A stretch of DNA of 64,000 nt from CAKAHY01 sp963522175 (lineage in GTDB: Bacteria; Bacillota; Clostridia; Lachnospirales; Lachnospiraceae): contig CAUQXC010000005.1 in the NCBI GenBank assembly GCA_963522175.1, positions 1 through 64,000 of the forward strand, read 5' to 3'. Shown here piece by piece: positions 53,966 through 63,293 of the stretch. The stretch's first letter is position 1, and each line of letters opens with the position of its first letter. Below the pieces are notes generated by a model that made no database searches, was not told the origin of the DNA, and saw nothing but the letters and a program-made list of their open reading frames with translations. Made by a program: the position numbers and the translations under genes.

Positions 53966-55243
53966 TTATTTTTCCAAAGCCTGATCCACATCAGCTATAA
54001 GGTCACGAATGTCTTCTATACCTACGGACATTCTTATGAGATCCGGCGATACTCCTGCTGCCGCAAGCTCTTCATCATTCATCTGCCTGTGCGTAGTAGA
54101 TGCCGGATGCAGCACACAAGTCCTTGCATCAGCTACATGAGTAACGATTGCAGCCAATTTTAATGAGTCCATGAACTTAACCGCCGCTTCTCTGCCGCCT
54201 ACAATGCCGAATGATATAACGCCGCAAGATCCCTTCGGCAGATACTTCTTTGCCAATTCATGCTGACTGTCGTTTTCCAGTCCCGAGAAAGAAACCCAAG
54301 ATATCTTAGGATGCTTTTCCAGATGCTTGGCAAGAGTCAAAGCATTTTCAAAATGTCTTTCCATTCTTAAGTGTAAGGTTTCCAATCCAAAGCCAAGATA
54401 AAATGAATTCTGAGGTGAAGGGATGGCTCCCAAATCACGCATCAAATTAGCCGTCATTTTTACGATATATGCAGCCTTGCCGAAGTTTTTTGTATACACC
54501 ACCCCATGATATGTTTCATCGGGAGTTGTCAATCCCGGAAACTTTTCACTGTGTTTTTCCCAATCAAAATTACCGGAATCCACAACCGCACCGCCAACCG
54601 CATTTGCCGAGCCGTTCATATATTTTGTAGTAGAGTGAGTAACAATATCCGCTCCCCATTCAAAAGGTCTGCAAAAAATCGGCGTAGGGAAGGTGTTGTC
54701 GACTATCAAAGGTACACCGTGCTTATGTGCCGTATTTGCAAACTTTTCTATATCCAATATTTTAAGTGAAGGATTAGATAAGGTTTCGCCAAAAACCAGC
54801 TTTGTGTTAGGTCTGAATTTTGATTCCAGCTCCTCAGCCGAAATATCCGGATCTACAAAGGTGGTTTCTATCCCCATAGTCTTCATGGTTTTTGCTATAA
54901 GGTTATATGTTCCTCCGTAAATAGCGGAAGATGCGATAACATGGTCACCTGCTCCGGCAATATTTAATATTGCATAGAAATTGGCAGCCTGTCCCGATGA
55001 TGTTAATATAGCCGCCGCACCGCCTTCAAGCTGACATATTTTATTTGCTACGGCATCATTTGTAGGATTAGCCAATCTTGTGTAAAAATAGCCGGATGCC
55101 TTCAAATCAAACAAATCTCCCATATGCTGTGATGATTCATATTTAAAAGTCGTAGACTGAACTATAGGAACTACTCTGGATTCTCCGTTTTTAGGTTCAT
55201 AACCACCCTGTACACAGATGGTATTAATATTGTAATTTGCCAT
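53966..55243 (-). CDS. metY: O-acetylhomoserine sulfhydrylase
   Basis: This 425-aa Cys/Met-metabolism PLP enzyme has Lys207 in HSTTKYMNGSANAVGG, the long-form signatures VVPIVQSTTFKYESSQ and DLFDLKASGYFYTRLANPTN, and the C-terminal HPASTTHRQM of the MetY branch. It makes homocysteine from O-acetylhomoserine and sulfide. ATG 55243 is used because AAAGGAG precedes it; a longer frame from 55276 lacks a site. No SAM riboswitch is visible upstream. The cystathionine-type enzymes at 18-20 kb belong to the parallel transsulfuration route. Confidence 0.9.
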   Translation of the reverse strand: MANYNINTICVQGGYEPKNGESRVVPIVQSTTFKYESSQHMGDLFDLKASGYFYTRLANPTNDAVANKICQLEGGAAAILTSSGQAANFYAILNIAGAGDHVIASSAIYGGTYNLIAKTMKTMGIETTFVDPDISAEELESKFRPNTKLVFGETLSNPSLKILDIEKFANTAHKHGVPLIVDNTFPTPIFCRPFEWGADIVTHSTTKYMNGSANAVGGAVVDSGNFDWEKHSEKFPGLTTPDETYHGVVYTKNFGKAAYIVKMTANLMRDLGAIPSPQNSFYLGFGLETLHLRMERHFENALTLAKHLEKHPKISWVSFSGLENDSQHELAKKYLPKGSCGVISFGIVGGREAAVKFMDSLKLAAIVTHVADARTCVLHPASTTHRQMNDEELAAAGVSPDLIRMSVGIEDIRDLIADVDQALEK

Positions 55244-55365
55244 TAATATAACTCCTTTTCTTTCAAGTCTATTCAATATATATTTTTATTCTTGCGGTGT
55301 CAAGGCGTTGGGATATAAATGTTGTGAAACCTTTTAATTATTGATACTCTAACTTTGAAAAATGA

Positions 55366-55400
55366 ACAAAAAAACAGTAAACCTTTGTGATTTACCGTTT
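55366..55400 (-). terminator. Terminator of the 124-aa membrane protein gene
   Basis: A 10-bp stem AAACAGTAAA / TTTACCGTTT (55372-55381, 55391-55400) with one wobble pair is followed on the minus strand by a run of T. It separates this gene from metY. Confidence 0.8.
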
Positions 55401-55431
55401 GACACACTGTATATTATACCGATTTTACATA

Positions 55432-55806
55432 CTACATCTGAAATGCCGTTACCCAAAAACATATTCCGGCTATAAGTGAAATCGGAGTCATAACATATTT
55501 TTCTTTCTTACTTTTTGAAATCATGTTCATAATAGTATTCAAAGATAGGTAAGCCGCGAAGAAGAAACAAATATATTTAGTAGCTTTAAAAGGCAGCCAC
55601 AAGGGAATAAAACCTCCGGCTTGCAAAATAATTATCATTGCAAAAATTTGGATAACCACCGAAATAACTGCCGCAACTCTAAATTTCTCAGGTAAAATTT
55701 TATGTTGTCCACCCATTGTAAATTCCCCCAAAGGCAAACCGCAAGCGACAAGAACCGTCAGAATTGCTATAACTCCAAATAATACTGCACCTAATATTGA
55801 AAACAT
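55432..55806 (-). CDS. Membrane protein, unknown
   Basis: This 124-aa protein has four hydrophobic segments and short charged loops (GGQHKILPEKFR; SKSKKEKY). No family is recognised with confidence. It has a GGGAGA start site and its own terminator. The next ~420 bp toward the integrase hold no gene but carry inverted repeats described separately; the element/chromosome junction should lie there. Confidence 0.65.
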   Translation of the reverse strand: MFSILGAVLFGVIAILTVLVACGLPLGEFTMGGQHKILPEKFRVAAVISVVIQIFAMIIILQAGGFIPLWLPFKATKYICFFFAAYLSLNTIMNMISKSKKEKYVMTPISLIAGICFWVTAFQM

Positions 55807-56097
55807 AAATCAGTATTCTCCCTTCGCAAAATACAAAAAATTCCAGTTGCAAATTCAAATTTGCTTCACTGAATATTTTTATGATATTATAGCATATTCT
55901 TATCAAATTTTATAGGTTCAACGCTTTCTTATTTGCCTGTGTCGGTTCGCTTCTGTGTCAAGATTTGGTAGAAATTCAAATGACTATGAAGCCTGACAGT
56001 ATTATTAAAAATAATTAAGTATTACGATAAGCCTTGACTTTATTAGTTTTTAAGAGTAAAAAATAATCACTTCTAACTTTATCTTTTTATAAGTTCT

Positions 56098-56141
56098 CAT
56101 ATACCGATAAAGCTTGTATTTACCAGCTTTATCGGTATATG
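56098..56141. repeat. Perfect 17-bp inverted repeat near the integrase 3' end
   Basis: Arms CATATACCGATAAAGCT (56098-56114) and AGCTTTATCGGTATATG (56125-56141) are exact complements with a 10-base loop. Neither side has a T-run, so it is not a standard terminator. It lies about 90 bp after the int stop, near the expected end of the element. Confidence 0.75.
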
Positions 56142-56197
56142 ACTGTATGGAAGATATTCTATAAACTCTTAAATATTCACTTCTTTTGACATTGAAA

Positions 56198-56215
56198 AGT
56201 AGTAAAACAGTAGTA
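56198..56215. repeat. AGTAGTA direct repeats after int
   Basis: AGTAGTA occurs at 56198-56204 and again at 56209-56215. Short phased repeats of this kind near the end of Tn916-type elements can be integrase arm-binding sites. No attachment core could be identified. Confidence 0.4.
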
Positions 56216-56230
56216 TACTTATAGCTTATA

Positions 56231-57427
56231 TCACATATTAAGCTTATCAAATTCTTCTTTGACTGTCTGTATAGTGGCGTGTGTATAATAATCCAATGTC
56301 ATAGCTATACTTGAATGTCCCATAAGATACTGTAAAGATTTTGGATTTAATCCGGCATTTGCCAACTTAGTACAGAATGTATGCCTTAAAGTGTGTAGGG
56401 TCATTATTTCAGGTAATGCTATGTCATCCGTGGTATTATATTTTTTTATAAGCCTTGTGAAAATATTGCAATAATCTATCTGCGTTCGTACAAGCCCTGT
56501 AGATGATACAAATAAAAAATCTTTATATCCATCAATACTTATGTCTTTCTTATGTTGTATAGATATTTTTATTCTAAGAAACGCTTGGTACACATCTTCA
56601 CTCATAGGTATTTGCCTGATACCGCTTTTTGTTTTGGGTGCTTCAACATACCTTTTACTACATGATTTAGTATTTCTTAACAGTTGATGATTTACATTTA
56701 TCAATCTCTTTTCAAAATCAATATCACTTAGAGTTAATCCGCATAGTTCGGATATTCTAAGCCCTGTACCCAGCAAAATTAGTATATCATCATAATATTT
56801 TTTATAGGTCTTGCTGTTACTTATAAATGACAATAAACTTTCTTCCTGTTCTTTTGATAATGCCTGCTTTTTAACTGTTGTATCCTCCATGACCGTATCA
56901 AAATCAAAATAGAACGGATTTCTTCTTATATACTCCTCATTTATAGCCATATAAAAGCAGGCTAATAAAGAGCGCCTGTAGTTTTTTATGGTCTTATAAG
57001 AATAGCCCTTTTTTTTCATACTAAGTATCCAGTCTTTAGCGTCTGATATCTTGACTCTATCAATGCTTAATGCACCTAAACTGTCTTTTCTCAATATCTT
57101 AATAAAGTTTTGACGATATGTAACGGTACCCGAACGTACATTACCTTTATACTTTATAAATCTTTCATAAAGCTCTGTAACGGTCATTTTACTGCCGGTG
57201 ATATCAGTATTATCACTTAAGCTTTCTATCTGCACTATTTTTTCTCTAAGTGAAATATCATCTTTTTTGCCGGCAGGTACTCTATCCGTAGCTACAAGCT
57301 TCCAAGCATACACAAATTGCGCTTTACCTAAATTATTAATATATTTATAAGCATATCTTCCGTCTTTTCTCTGGCTCTCTCCGGTTCTTAAAATACGATT
57401 TTTATTATCTCTTCTTTTTTCAGACAT
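56231..57427 (-). CDS. int: Tyrosine recombinase (Tn916-type integrase)
   Basis: This 398-aa integrase has an N-terminal arm-binding domain (GRYAYKYINNLGKAQFVYAW), a SAM-like core-binding domain and a catalytic domain. Catalytic residues are Arg224 (GTGLRISEL), His345 and Arg348 (HTLRHTF), the histidine of LMGHSS, and Tyr380 or Tyr381 in DYYTH. Length and residue spacing are close to Tn916 Int (405 aa; Arg225, His344, Arg347, Tyr379). It carries out excision and integration with the adjacent Xis. All catalytic residues are present, so it may be active. Confidence 0.93.
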   Translation of the reverse strand: MSEKRRDNKNRILRTGESQRKDGRYAYKYINNLGKAQFVYAWKLVATDRVPAGKKDDISLREKIVQIESLSDNTDITGSKMTVTELYERFIKYKGNVRSGTVTYRQNFIKILRKDSLGALSIDRVKISDAKDWILSMKKKGYSYKTIKNYRRSLLACFYMAINEEYIRRNPFYFDFDTVMEDTTVKKQALSKEQEESLLSFISNSKTYKKYYDDILILLGTGLRISELCGLTLSDIDFEKRLINVNHQLLRNTKSCSKRYVEAPKTKSGIRQIPMSEDVYQAFLRIKISIQHKKDISIDGYKDFLFVSSTGLVRTQIDYCNIFTRLIKKYNTTDDIALPEIMTLHTLRHTFCTKLANAGLNPKSLQYLMGHSSIAMTLDYYTHATIQTVKEEFDKLNM

Positions 57428-57510
57428 TTGTTTGCTCCTTTCTTTTTGGAAAGAGCCTTGATATACTTAAAAGCATTATAACATAGAATACGTTATAGGT
57501 CAGCCTGTTT

Positions 57511-57714
57511 TTATATTGCATTTAGAGCATCAATAACCTTTTCAAACTGCTTACGCTTGATCTGTATGCGATTTCCGTTCATAATAAGCCAGTTCGCATT
57601 GGGATTTTCTTCCGCAAGCTTTCTTATCTTATTTTCGCCTATTCTAAAATATCTTGAGGCTTCTTCCACAGTTAAAGTATATTTTTCCCATATAGGAATA
57701 TCTTCTTTACCCAT
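57511..57714 (-). CDS. xis: Tn916-type excisionase
   Basis: This 67-aa winged-helix protein (IPIWEKYTLTVEEASRYFRI, then GNRIQIKRKQFEKVI) matches Tn916 Xis in length and pattern. It bends DNA at the element ends to favour excision. It lies 83 bp upstream of int on the same strand. Upstream, 57715-58178 (464 bp) holds no gene I can support; a 62-codon plus-strand frame there (57985-58173) has no coding character. Confidence 0.93.
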   Translation of the reverse strand: MGKEDIPIWEKYTLTVEEASRYFRIGENKIRKLAEENPNANWLIMNGNRIQIKRKQFEKVIDALNAI

Positions 57715-58178
57715 AGTAAATTCCTTTCATCAGATATATTGATTTTTCTAAGCAAAGCTGACAGTCTTAGCAAGACTTCACGAGAATTTCACTCCTGCAC
57801 TTACAGTCCAGCCCTACCCATTGCCTTTACAAGCCGTTTAAGCTTTGACTGTGGCTATAGGGGAGTATCATTATAGTATCTGTAAATCATCGCCTTACAG
57901 GGTGCCAATCCTGTATTTTCTAAACCGGTATTTATCGCTTTCCTTTACAATACATATTATTCTCTATAAAAGATTTAGCAGTAGTTGTATGCTCATACTG
58001 AATATATTTTTGTAAAGGGTCGTGGCGTACCTTTAGTTCGGCTTTCTACAGATATAAGGTATCTGCTTTGCTTTTTATTCTGCAACACCGTTATCTTGTG
58101 TGCTTTCTTTGTCAAGGTTCGGTATCCTAAAAAGGATTTCTATTCAAGCTATGAAAGGGGACTTATAACCTGAATATT

Positions 58179-58409
58179 TTAAATTTCAAATATAAGTATC
58201 GCCTGTATAAGCTTAGAACGTAAACGGTCTTTTATATCGGTATTTACTCCATAATATACATTTCCTGTTTTGTCATAAGCTTTTCTAAGGGATAAATAGT
58301 TTATTTGACTGTCATAATGGTATATAACAATCTTCATGGCTTCCGGTTCTCCTTTAGTGGCGGATAGTATAATAGGGTAGGGCAGTAAGCCACATTCTCT
58401 GTTATTCAT
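58179..58409 (-). CDS. Tn916 Orf8-like helix-turn-helix protein
   Basis: This 76-aa protein (LPYPIILSATKGEPEAMKIV; then NYLSLRKAYD) resembles the small Orf8 protein encoded after the sigma factor in Tn916 elements, which helps control transfer-gene transcription. It overlaps the sigma gene by 8 nt. Confidence 0.8.
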   Translation of the reverse strand: MNNRECGLLPYPIILSATKGEPEAMKIVIYHYDSQINYLSLRKAYDKTGNVYYGVNTDIKDRLRSKLIQAILIFEI

Positions 58410-58836
58410 AATTGTTTAAGCTCTTTTCAATATATTCCTTTAGCAGCTGTAAACCTTTGGTTCTTTTATATTGTATTGCACTTCTTGATAAATTAAGAAG
58501 TTTAGCTATCTCTATATCCTTTAATTCGGAAAAATAGTACATGAGAATGATTTCTCTTTTATCATCAGGAAGGCTAAGCAGAGCTTCCGATAAAACTTTT
58601 TCACTTATACTTATTTCTCCAATGCTGATTTCACTATAAGAACTGTCCTTAAAATATTCATCTACAGTAAACAAACTATCTTCATCAGCCTTGGATATAT
58701 CAGAAAACAGGACTTCTTTTTTAGTTAGCTTATTCAACTCTTTATGTGCATTGGCAGCTTCATTTTTAATTACCTGCTTACAATATCCGTTAAAGGCACA
58801 GCGTATTTCAAATTCGTTGCGGGCTTGTTTATCCAT
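58402..58836 (-). CDS. Tn916 Orf7-like sigma-70 family factor
   Basis: This 144-aa protein has a region-4-type helix-turn-helix (SDKREIILMYYF-like: LPDDKREIILMYYFSELKDI, then IAKLLNLSRSAIQYKRTKG) and a divergent N-terminal region. It matches the Orf7 regulator that drives element transcription. AAAGGAG precedes the start. It is coupled to the Orf8-like gene. An intact regulator, integrase and excisionase suggest a live control circuit. Confidence 0.85.
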   Translation of the reverse strand: MDKQARNEFEIRCAFNGYCKQVIKNEAANAHKELNKLTKKEVLFSDISKADEDSLFTVDEYFKDSSYSEISIGEISISEKVLSEALLSLPDDKREIILMYYFSELKDIEIAKLLNLSRSAIQYKRTKGLQLLKEYIEKSLNNYE

Positions 58837-58940
58837 AGCACCAACTCCTTTCTTACTATGAATAGGTTTAATTCCCCTTTCACTACCTACAACAACAAAA
58901 TCTAAAAAATGCCAAAGTTTTTTTGTGAATTTTAGAAATT

Positions 58941-58974
58941 AAAAAAGTTCTACATTTTGCACAGTAGAACTTTT
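58941..58974 (-). terminator. Terminator after the ABC transporter genes
   Basis: An 11-bp perfect stem AAAAGTTCTAC / GTAGAACTTTT (58943-58953, 58964-58974) is followed on the minus strand by TTTTTTAATTT. It isolates the cargo from the sigma gene. Confidence 0.9.
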
Positions 58975-59002
58975 GGAATTAGGTCAATATTATCTTTTTA
59001 AA

Positions 59003-59659
59003 TTATTCATTAATAATTCCATCACTCATTCTAAGAATTCTATCACATTTTTTTACTACAAATTCATCGTGTGTGGCTATAAATATGAGTGCATTTTGTG
59101 TTTTAAATTTCTCAAATAATTCAAAAATATTAATACAACTATTCTTATCCAATCCGGAAGTGGGTTCATCCGCTATAATAATACAAGGTTTTTTGATTAA
59201 TGCTCGTGCTATCATAACCTTTCGTTTTTCTCCTGTAGACAACAACTCTACTTTCGTGTTTAGTTTTTCAAGTAAGTTTAGTTTTTCTAATAGATTTTCC
59301 AATTCTAACAATAGTCCTTTTATCTTTTTTTTGTCCGGATAATATAATAGTGCTAAAAGTATATTGTCCTTAACAGTATTTTTTTCCATAAGATAAATAT
59401 CTTGTGGTATATATCCAATATTTTGTGCTCTGACATGAGAGCATTGTCTATCGTTCATATCAGATAGGCATTTATCATTCAGAAAGATTTTCCCTTGGTA
59501 CATAGAGTCAACACCGGCAACTATTTTTATTAATGAAGTCTTTCCACAGCCTGAAACTCCTACTAATACTGTAATTTCTTTCTCATTTAAACATAAATCA
59601 AGTTGATTTAATATAATATTTTCTTGGTATTTCCTAGTAATACTTTCTAAACGAATCAT
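59003..59659 (-). CDS. ABC transporter ATPase, cargo exporter
   Basis: This 218-aa ATPase has Walker A GVSGCGKTS (residues 34-42, Lys40), signature LSTGEKRKVMIARALI, Walker B IIIADEPTSGLD and the switch histidine in IATHDEF. It is of the LolD/MacB type that works with FtsX-like permeases. Its start overlaps the permease stop by 4 nt (ATGA). It probably powers export of, or immunity to, the small secreted protein two genes upstream. Confidence 0.92.
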   Translation of the reverse strand: MIRLESITRKYQENIILNQLDLCLNEKEITVLVGVSGCGKTSLIKIVAGVDSMYQGKIFLNDKCLSDMNDRQCSHVRAQNIGYIPQDIYLMEKNTVKDNILLALLYYPDKKKIKGLLLELENLLEKLNLLEKLNTKVELLSTGEKRKVMIARALIKKPCIIIADEPTSGLDKNSCINIFELFEKFKTQNALIFIATHDEFVVKKCDRILRMSDGIINE

Positions 59660-61842
59660 TGTTTAAACTCTCCTTTAAATAAACCAATATACAACATACA
59701 GACAATTCCTAAATATAATGTAAGCAAAGAAAAAGTATGCCACCATGCTACAGAAATAATAATTTTTAGAAAGTAATTGATGAAAGCTACAATTAATATT
59801 ATTAAAACAATGTGCAGTAGTGCTTCTAATAATATACTGAATAATAAATCCTTATAAGGAATACCTATAATATGCATTAAATCAATTTGCTTCTTTGTTT
59901 CTCTGAATTTTAAATATGTATAAACATAAGTAAGAACCAAAATTAATGATATAATGCAAAGCAAAAGGTAATATTCTAAGTCTGATACTATCTTATAATC
60001 CTTTTTAAAATCGTTGATTTTGTCAGTATCCTTTATAAATTCAAATTTATCCATTCCTATTCTATGTGCATAATTATTTATTCTATTCAATTCTTTTTTA
60101 TTATTAGTAATAATTTTAATATCAGATATAAGAAAACTGTAATCTACTGTATCCATTGCAGAAGTATTTATATATTCAAAAATTAAATCATCCATATAAA
60201 TTGGCGTATAATTGTATTTTAAGTCATAAAAAAATGCTCCTGCTTTCATAATTCCACAAACAATATATTTATTGTTTATAATTTCTCCTAATTTGTGTTT
60301 GTGATAATTCCAGCCTAAAATAATCGGAATAAATCCTGTTTCTTCAGTAACTTTAGTTTCATCTGATAAAGCAAATGAAAGTTCCTGCATTATGTTTTTC
60401 TTGAATTCTAAATTGTAATAATATTTACTAATAACTTTGTTGTCAATCAATTCTTCTTCCGCGTCAAATGCAGGATAGCAAGAATAAACAGTATAATTAT
60501 TCTCTAAAAATTTATACAATAATTTATTACATTCCAACTCATTTTCACTATATATAGTATTTAAATTATAGTTACCTGATTCAGAAGAACGCTTCATACT
60601 ATACAAATTATCATATACAGTAATATTGCTAATATCTTCTTCTACTTTATCCAATATTATGTATTCATGTGTGGCAAGTCCGCTCATAAAGCATATAATC
60701 ACCATAAGCATAATCACCATAAAATTTATACATTTATAACTCATAAAAAACTTACAAGACCTCAATATTATACTGCGACTGTCAAAAGTCGTCTTTTTAT
60801 TTATTTCATTATGAAGTAGTATGTTTGTATGTTTTAGAATAATTATAAAAATAAGTATGTAGAAAAATAGAGAATACAACGAAAAGTATACTATATTGAT
60901 ACTTTCCACTTTGAATAGTATTATGATTGCAAACAATATTAAATTAATCAGTATTGCCAGTAACATAACTTCTAGTGCAAGTTGTCCTCGAATTTTATTT
61001 ATATCAGCACCGGAAAGAAAGCGCGAGTATAACTCATTATACCGTAAGTTCAAAGAATGCCTTATAACTCCATTGATATTTAAAAATAGTAGTATTAATG
61101 GAGTAAGAATCATCAGGGTATATATTGCATTTTCAAATAATAAATAATGTAAAAAATATATAATGTCATGTTTCTCATAATCTTCTGTTTGAGTTATATC
61201 AATTCCATTATTGTTACCTGAAAAGCTATTTTTTATAGAATTTATCAAGGAAGCAATATCTTCTTTATTTCCGTCAATACATATATATCCATTTAAAATA
61301 TTACGCGAAAGATTTTCGGCGAATATATTGACATAGTATCTAGGTATAGAATGATGTTCTTTATATACACCTATGACCTCATAATATTCGCCGTCAAAGT
61401 AAAAAGATTTTTTGCCGTTAAATATTTCGCATTTTGTTAATAATGCTTCAGAAATCATAACTGTATTTGTTTTATTTTCTTTATCTTCAGCTAAAAAATG
61501 TCTCCCCTCAGTCAATTCCAAGTTCGAGAATGATAAATCGTTCAAATATATAGCAGCACCATTTTCATTTTCGACAAAATCCTGATATATGGATAATGAC
61601 TTATACTTTAAGATGTCTTTTTGAAAATCTGAATAGTAATAATTGTATGTTATTTCGGGCAATTTTATTTGTAAAAATCGATATTGAACTGCTTTAGATG
61701 ATAAAAATTTAGGAGGTGCTACAACATTAACATATATAGTAGAAAAAAAACTATACGAACCGGCAAGTAGCATTATACCAAGGAGCATTATTAGTAAAAT
61801 CATTTTATTTCTTTTAATTAATTCAACAACTTTTATACACAT
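59656..61842 (-). CDS. FtsX-like ABC permease, lactococcin-972-locus type
   Basis: This ~728-aa protein has one N-terminal helix (MILLIMLLGIMLLAGSYSFF), a large extracytoplasmic domain, a central helix group (about residues 235-345), a second large loop and C-terminal helices: the layout of bacteriocin-associated integral membrane proteins. I start it at ATG 61842. A longer frame from GTG 61890 begins inside a terminator hairpin and is unlikely, although the ATG's own GGAAG site is 15 nt away. With the ATPase it forms an exporter or immunity pump. Confidence 0.8.
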   Translation of the reverse strand: MCIKVVELIKRNKMILLIMLLGIMLLAGSYSFFSTIYVNVVAPPKFLSSKAVQYRFLQIKLPEITYNYYYSDFQKDILKYKSLSIYQDFVENENGAAIYLNDLSFSNLELTEGRHFLAEDKENKTNTVMISEALLTKCEIFNGKKSFYFDGEYYEVIGVYKEHHSIPRYYVNIFAENLSRNILNGYICIDGNKEDIASLINSIKNSFSGNNNGIDITQTEDYEKHDIIYFLHYLLFENAIYTLMILTPLILLFLNINGVIRHSLNLRYNELYSRFLSGADINKIRGQLALEVMLLAILINLILFAIIILFKVESINIVYFSLYSLFFYILIFIIILKHTNILLHNEINKKTTFDSRSIILRSCKFFMSYKCINFMVIMLMVIICFMSGLATHEYIILDKVEEDISNITVYDNLYSMKRSSESGNYNLNTIYSENELECNKLLYKFLENNYTVYSCYPAFDAEEELIDNKVISKYYYNLEFKKNIMQELSFALSDETKVTEETGFIPIILGWNYHKHKLGEIINNKYIVCGIMKAGAFFYDLKYNYTPIYMDDLIFEYINTSAMDTVDYSFLISDIKIITNNKKELNRINNYAHRIGMDKFEFIKDTDKINDFKKDYKIVSDLEYYLLLCIISLILVLTYVYTYLKFRETKKQIDLMHIIGIPYKDLLFSILLEALLHIVLIILIVAFINYFLKIIISVAWWHTFSLLTLYLGIVCMLYIGLFKGEFKQ

Positions 61843-61873
61843 ATCACTATTGTACTTACTTCCTTTCTCTACG

Positions 61874-61925
61874 AAAAAACAGGCTACCACATAAAATACA
61901 TATATTTATGCTTTATATGGTAGCC
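61874..61925 (-). terminator. Terminator or attenuator between the secreted protein and its transporter
   Basis: A stem of GGCTACCA / TGGTAGCC (61882-61889, 61918-61925), extended inward by ATAAA/TTTAT across one mismatch, is followed on the minus strand by six T (61874-61879). It should end most transcripts from the secreted-protein gene while letting some reach the transporter genes. Confidence 0.85.
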
Positions 61926-61982
61926 AGGTAGCTTAATAGATTATAATAAAATGTGTTCTTTATAGTTTACTACTAATAAACT

Positions 61983-62408
61983 TTAAGGTCTTTTACTACA
62001 AATCCAATTATTTCTGGCATAATCCTTTTGAAATGGATTATTAAACATTGAAACTGTTCTAATACCGTCATTGGTATATGAAGAACGTTTAATGGTTCTT
62101 CCTTGCTGTAAGCCGGCACGTGCTTTACGAACATAATACCCAGCCGGTAACCACCTTATTCCGGAAGGTATTTTCTGACCTTTTGTTGTGCTAATCAATG
62201 ATATTACATTTACGCCTTCTGTATAAAGAGTTTGGTCAAACAATTCCATAGTAGGAATCTTTACATCATCTTCTACAGAAAACTCGGATGTTATCATAAC
62301 TTCATCATTGTCTAAATGTATTTGCGTATTATTTATAGCTGCTTGTGTTGTAATTGAACTTGCAATGACCATACTTAATATTAACATACCTGTTACTATT
62401 TTTCTCAT
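61983..62408 (-). CDS. Small secreted protein, candidate bacteriocin or peptide precursor
   Basis: This 141-aa protein has a Sec-type signal peptide (MRKIVTGMLILSMVIASSIT, cut after about Ala24). An acidic segment (~25-75) and a basic, aromatic C-terminus (~80-141; RWLPAGYYVRKARAGLQQGR) follow, with a single cysteine near the end. The acidic-then-basic layout resembles a propeptide plus active part. It precedes a large permease and an ATPase, the same order as lactococcin 972 loci, but I see no clear sequence match to lactococcin 972. A good GAGGA site precedes the start. Confidence 0.75.
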   Translation of the reverse strand: MRKIVTGMLILSMVIASSITTQAAINNTQIHLDNDEVMITSEFSVEDDVKIPTMELFDQTLYTEGVNVISLISTTKGQKIPSGIRWLPAGYYVRKARAGLQQGRTIKRSSYTNDGIRTVSMFNNPFQKDYARNNWICSKRP

Positions 62409-62615
62409 ATCCTCTTACTCCTCATAGCTCATAATTTATATATATATATTCTATAAAAATTCATGGTGATATTTATTGTAAATAGTATATTCTCGCATTC
62501 ATAAAAAGCAGCAATATCCTATTTACATAATTATATATCTCCGTTTTTATACCTCATTGGGTTATATTTTTTTGCCATCATTATTCATCCCGCAGAAAAT
62601 GCTGTAACTGTTTCT

Positions 62616-63293
62616 TTATATTCTTACAGAACCGCTCATATTCAGCTTTTTTCTCTGTATTCTTAAACGATTTTTAATTACAATCGAACGTTCTATCATT
62701 CCGGTAGCTTTTGCTTGTGCACTTTTTTTATTTCTACTTATCACACACTCTGTATTGTCTACATACACATTATAATTGTCCGGTATATTTTGTTCAGCTA
62801 CTCCTGCGTTAGCTGAAACTATAGCATTTTTTCCATTTTCTTTTTCTACATCATAGTTCACAATGAGTTTAACTATTCCTTTACCGCCAATGCGTCTGGT
62901 TGATACCACTTTGTTTTTTTTATCAAATGGTACAGTATCATTAACATTATAAAAATTTTCTTTTAAATATTCATTAAATATTTCTTCGGATACTTCCTCA
63001 GAACCTACAATGAATATTTCATCCTCTGAATAAAGCCATTCTTCGTCATTTTCCTTAAGATAACTGTATGCTTCTTCCTCACTGTCAAATTTTAACGGAA
63101 TAATCCCTTTAGGCAATTCATCCTCAGATATAGTCTCCCAAGTATCAAAATATTCTTTGGCAGTCATTTCTGTTTTATCATTCACGGTGGTATTTTTATT
63201 TTCTGTAGAAGCTTCGACAAATGTACTACTACAAACAATCATTAATGATAAAACACTAATTCCGGCTAAAACTTTAATTATATTTTTTAACAT
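62616..63293 (-). CDS. Exported protein of unknown family, paralogue A
   Basis: This 225-aa protein has a signal peptide (MLKNIIKVLAGISVLSLMIV, cut near FVEA), an acidic middle and a C-terminal ~100-residue domain: KVVSTRRIGGKGIVKLIVNY, IPDNYNVY, then a basic tail to GSVRI. The same domain order occurs in the next gene (63399 to the window end), so the two are paralogues. ATG 63293 is used because AGGAGAA precedes it, rather than a longer frame from 63356. No family is recognised. It may be an accessory or immunity factor for the small secreted protein. Confidence 0.7.
   Translation of the reverse strand: MLKNIIKVLAGISVLSLMIVCSSTFVEASTENKNTTVNDKTEMTAKEYFDTWETISEDELPKGIIPLKFDSEEEAYSYLKENDEEWLYSEDEIFIVGSEEVSEEIFNEYLKENFYNVNDTVPFDKKNKVVSTRRIGGKGIVKLIVNYDVEKENGKNAIVSANAGVAEQNIPDNYNVYVDNTECVISRNKKSAQAKATGMIERSIVIKNRLRIQRKKLNMSGSVRI

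Noticed and set aside
55244..55431. SAM riboswitch or T-box upstream of metY
   Set aside because: The only structure found is the terminator of the upstream gene; no SAM-I core or T-box sequence pattern is visible.
57985..58173. Plus-strand 62-codon frame between xis and the Orf8-like gene
   Set aside because: It opposes the conserved element genes, has no ribosome site and reads like non-coding DNA.
61843..61890. GTG start for the ABC permease
   Set aside because: The codon lies inside the terminator hairpin of the upstream gene and has no ribosome site.
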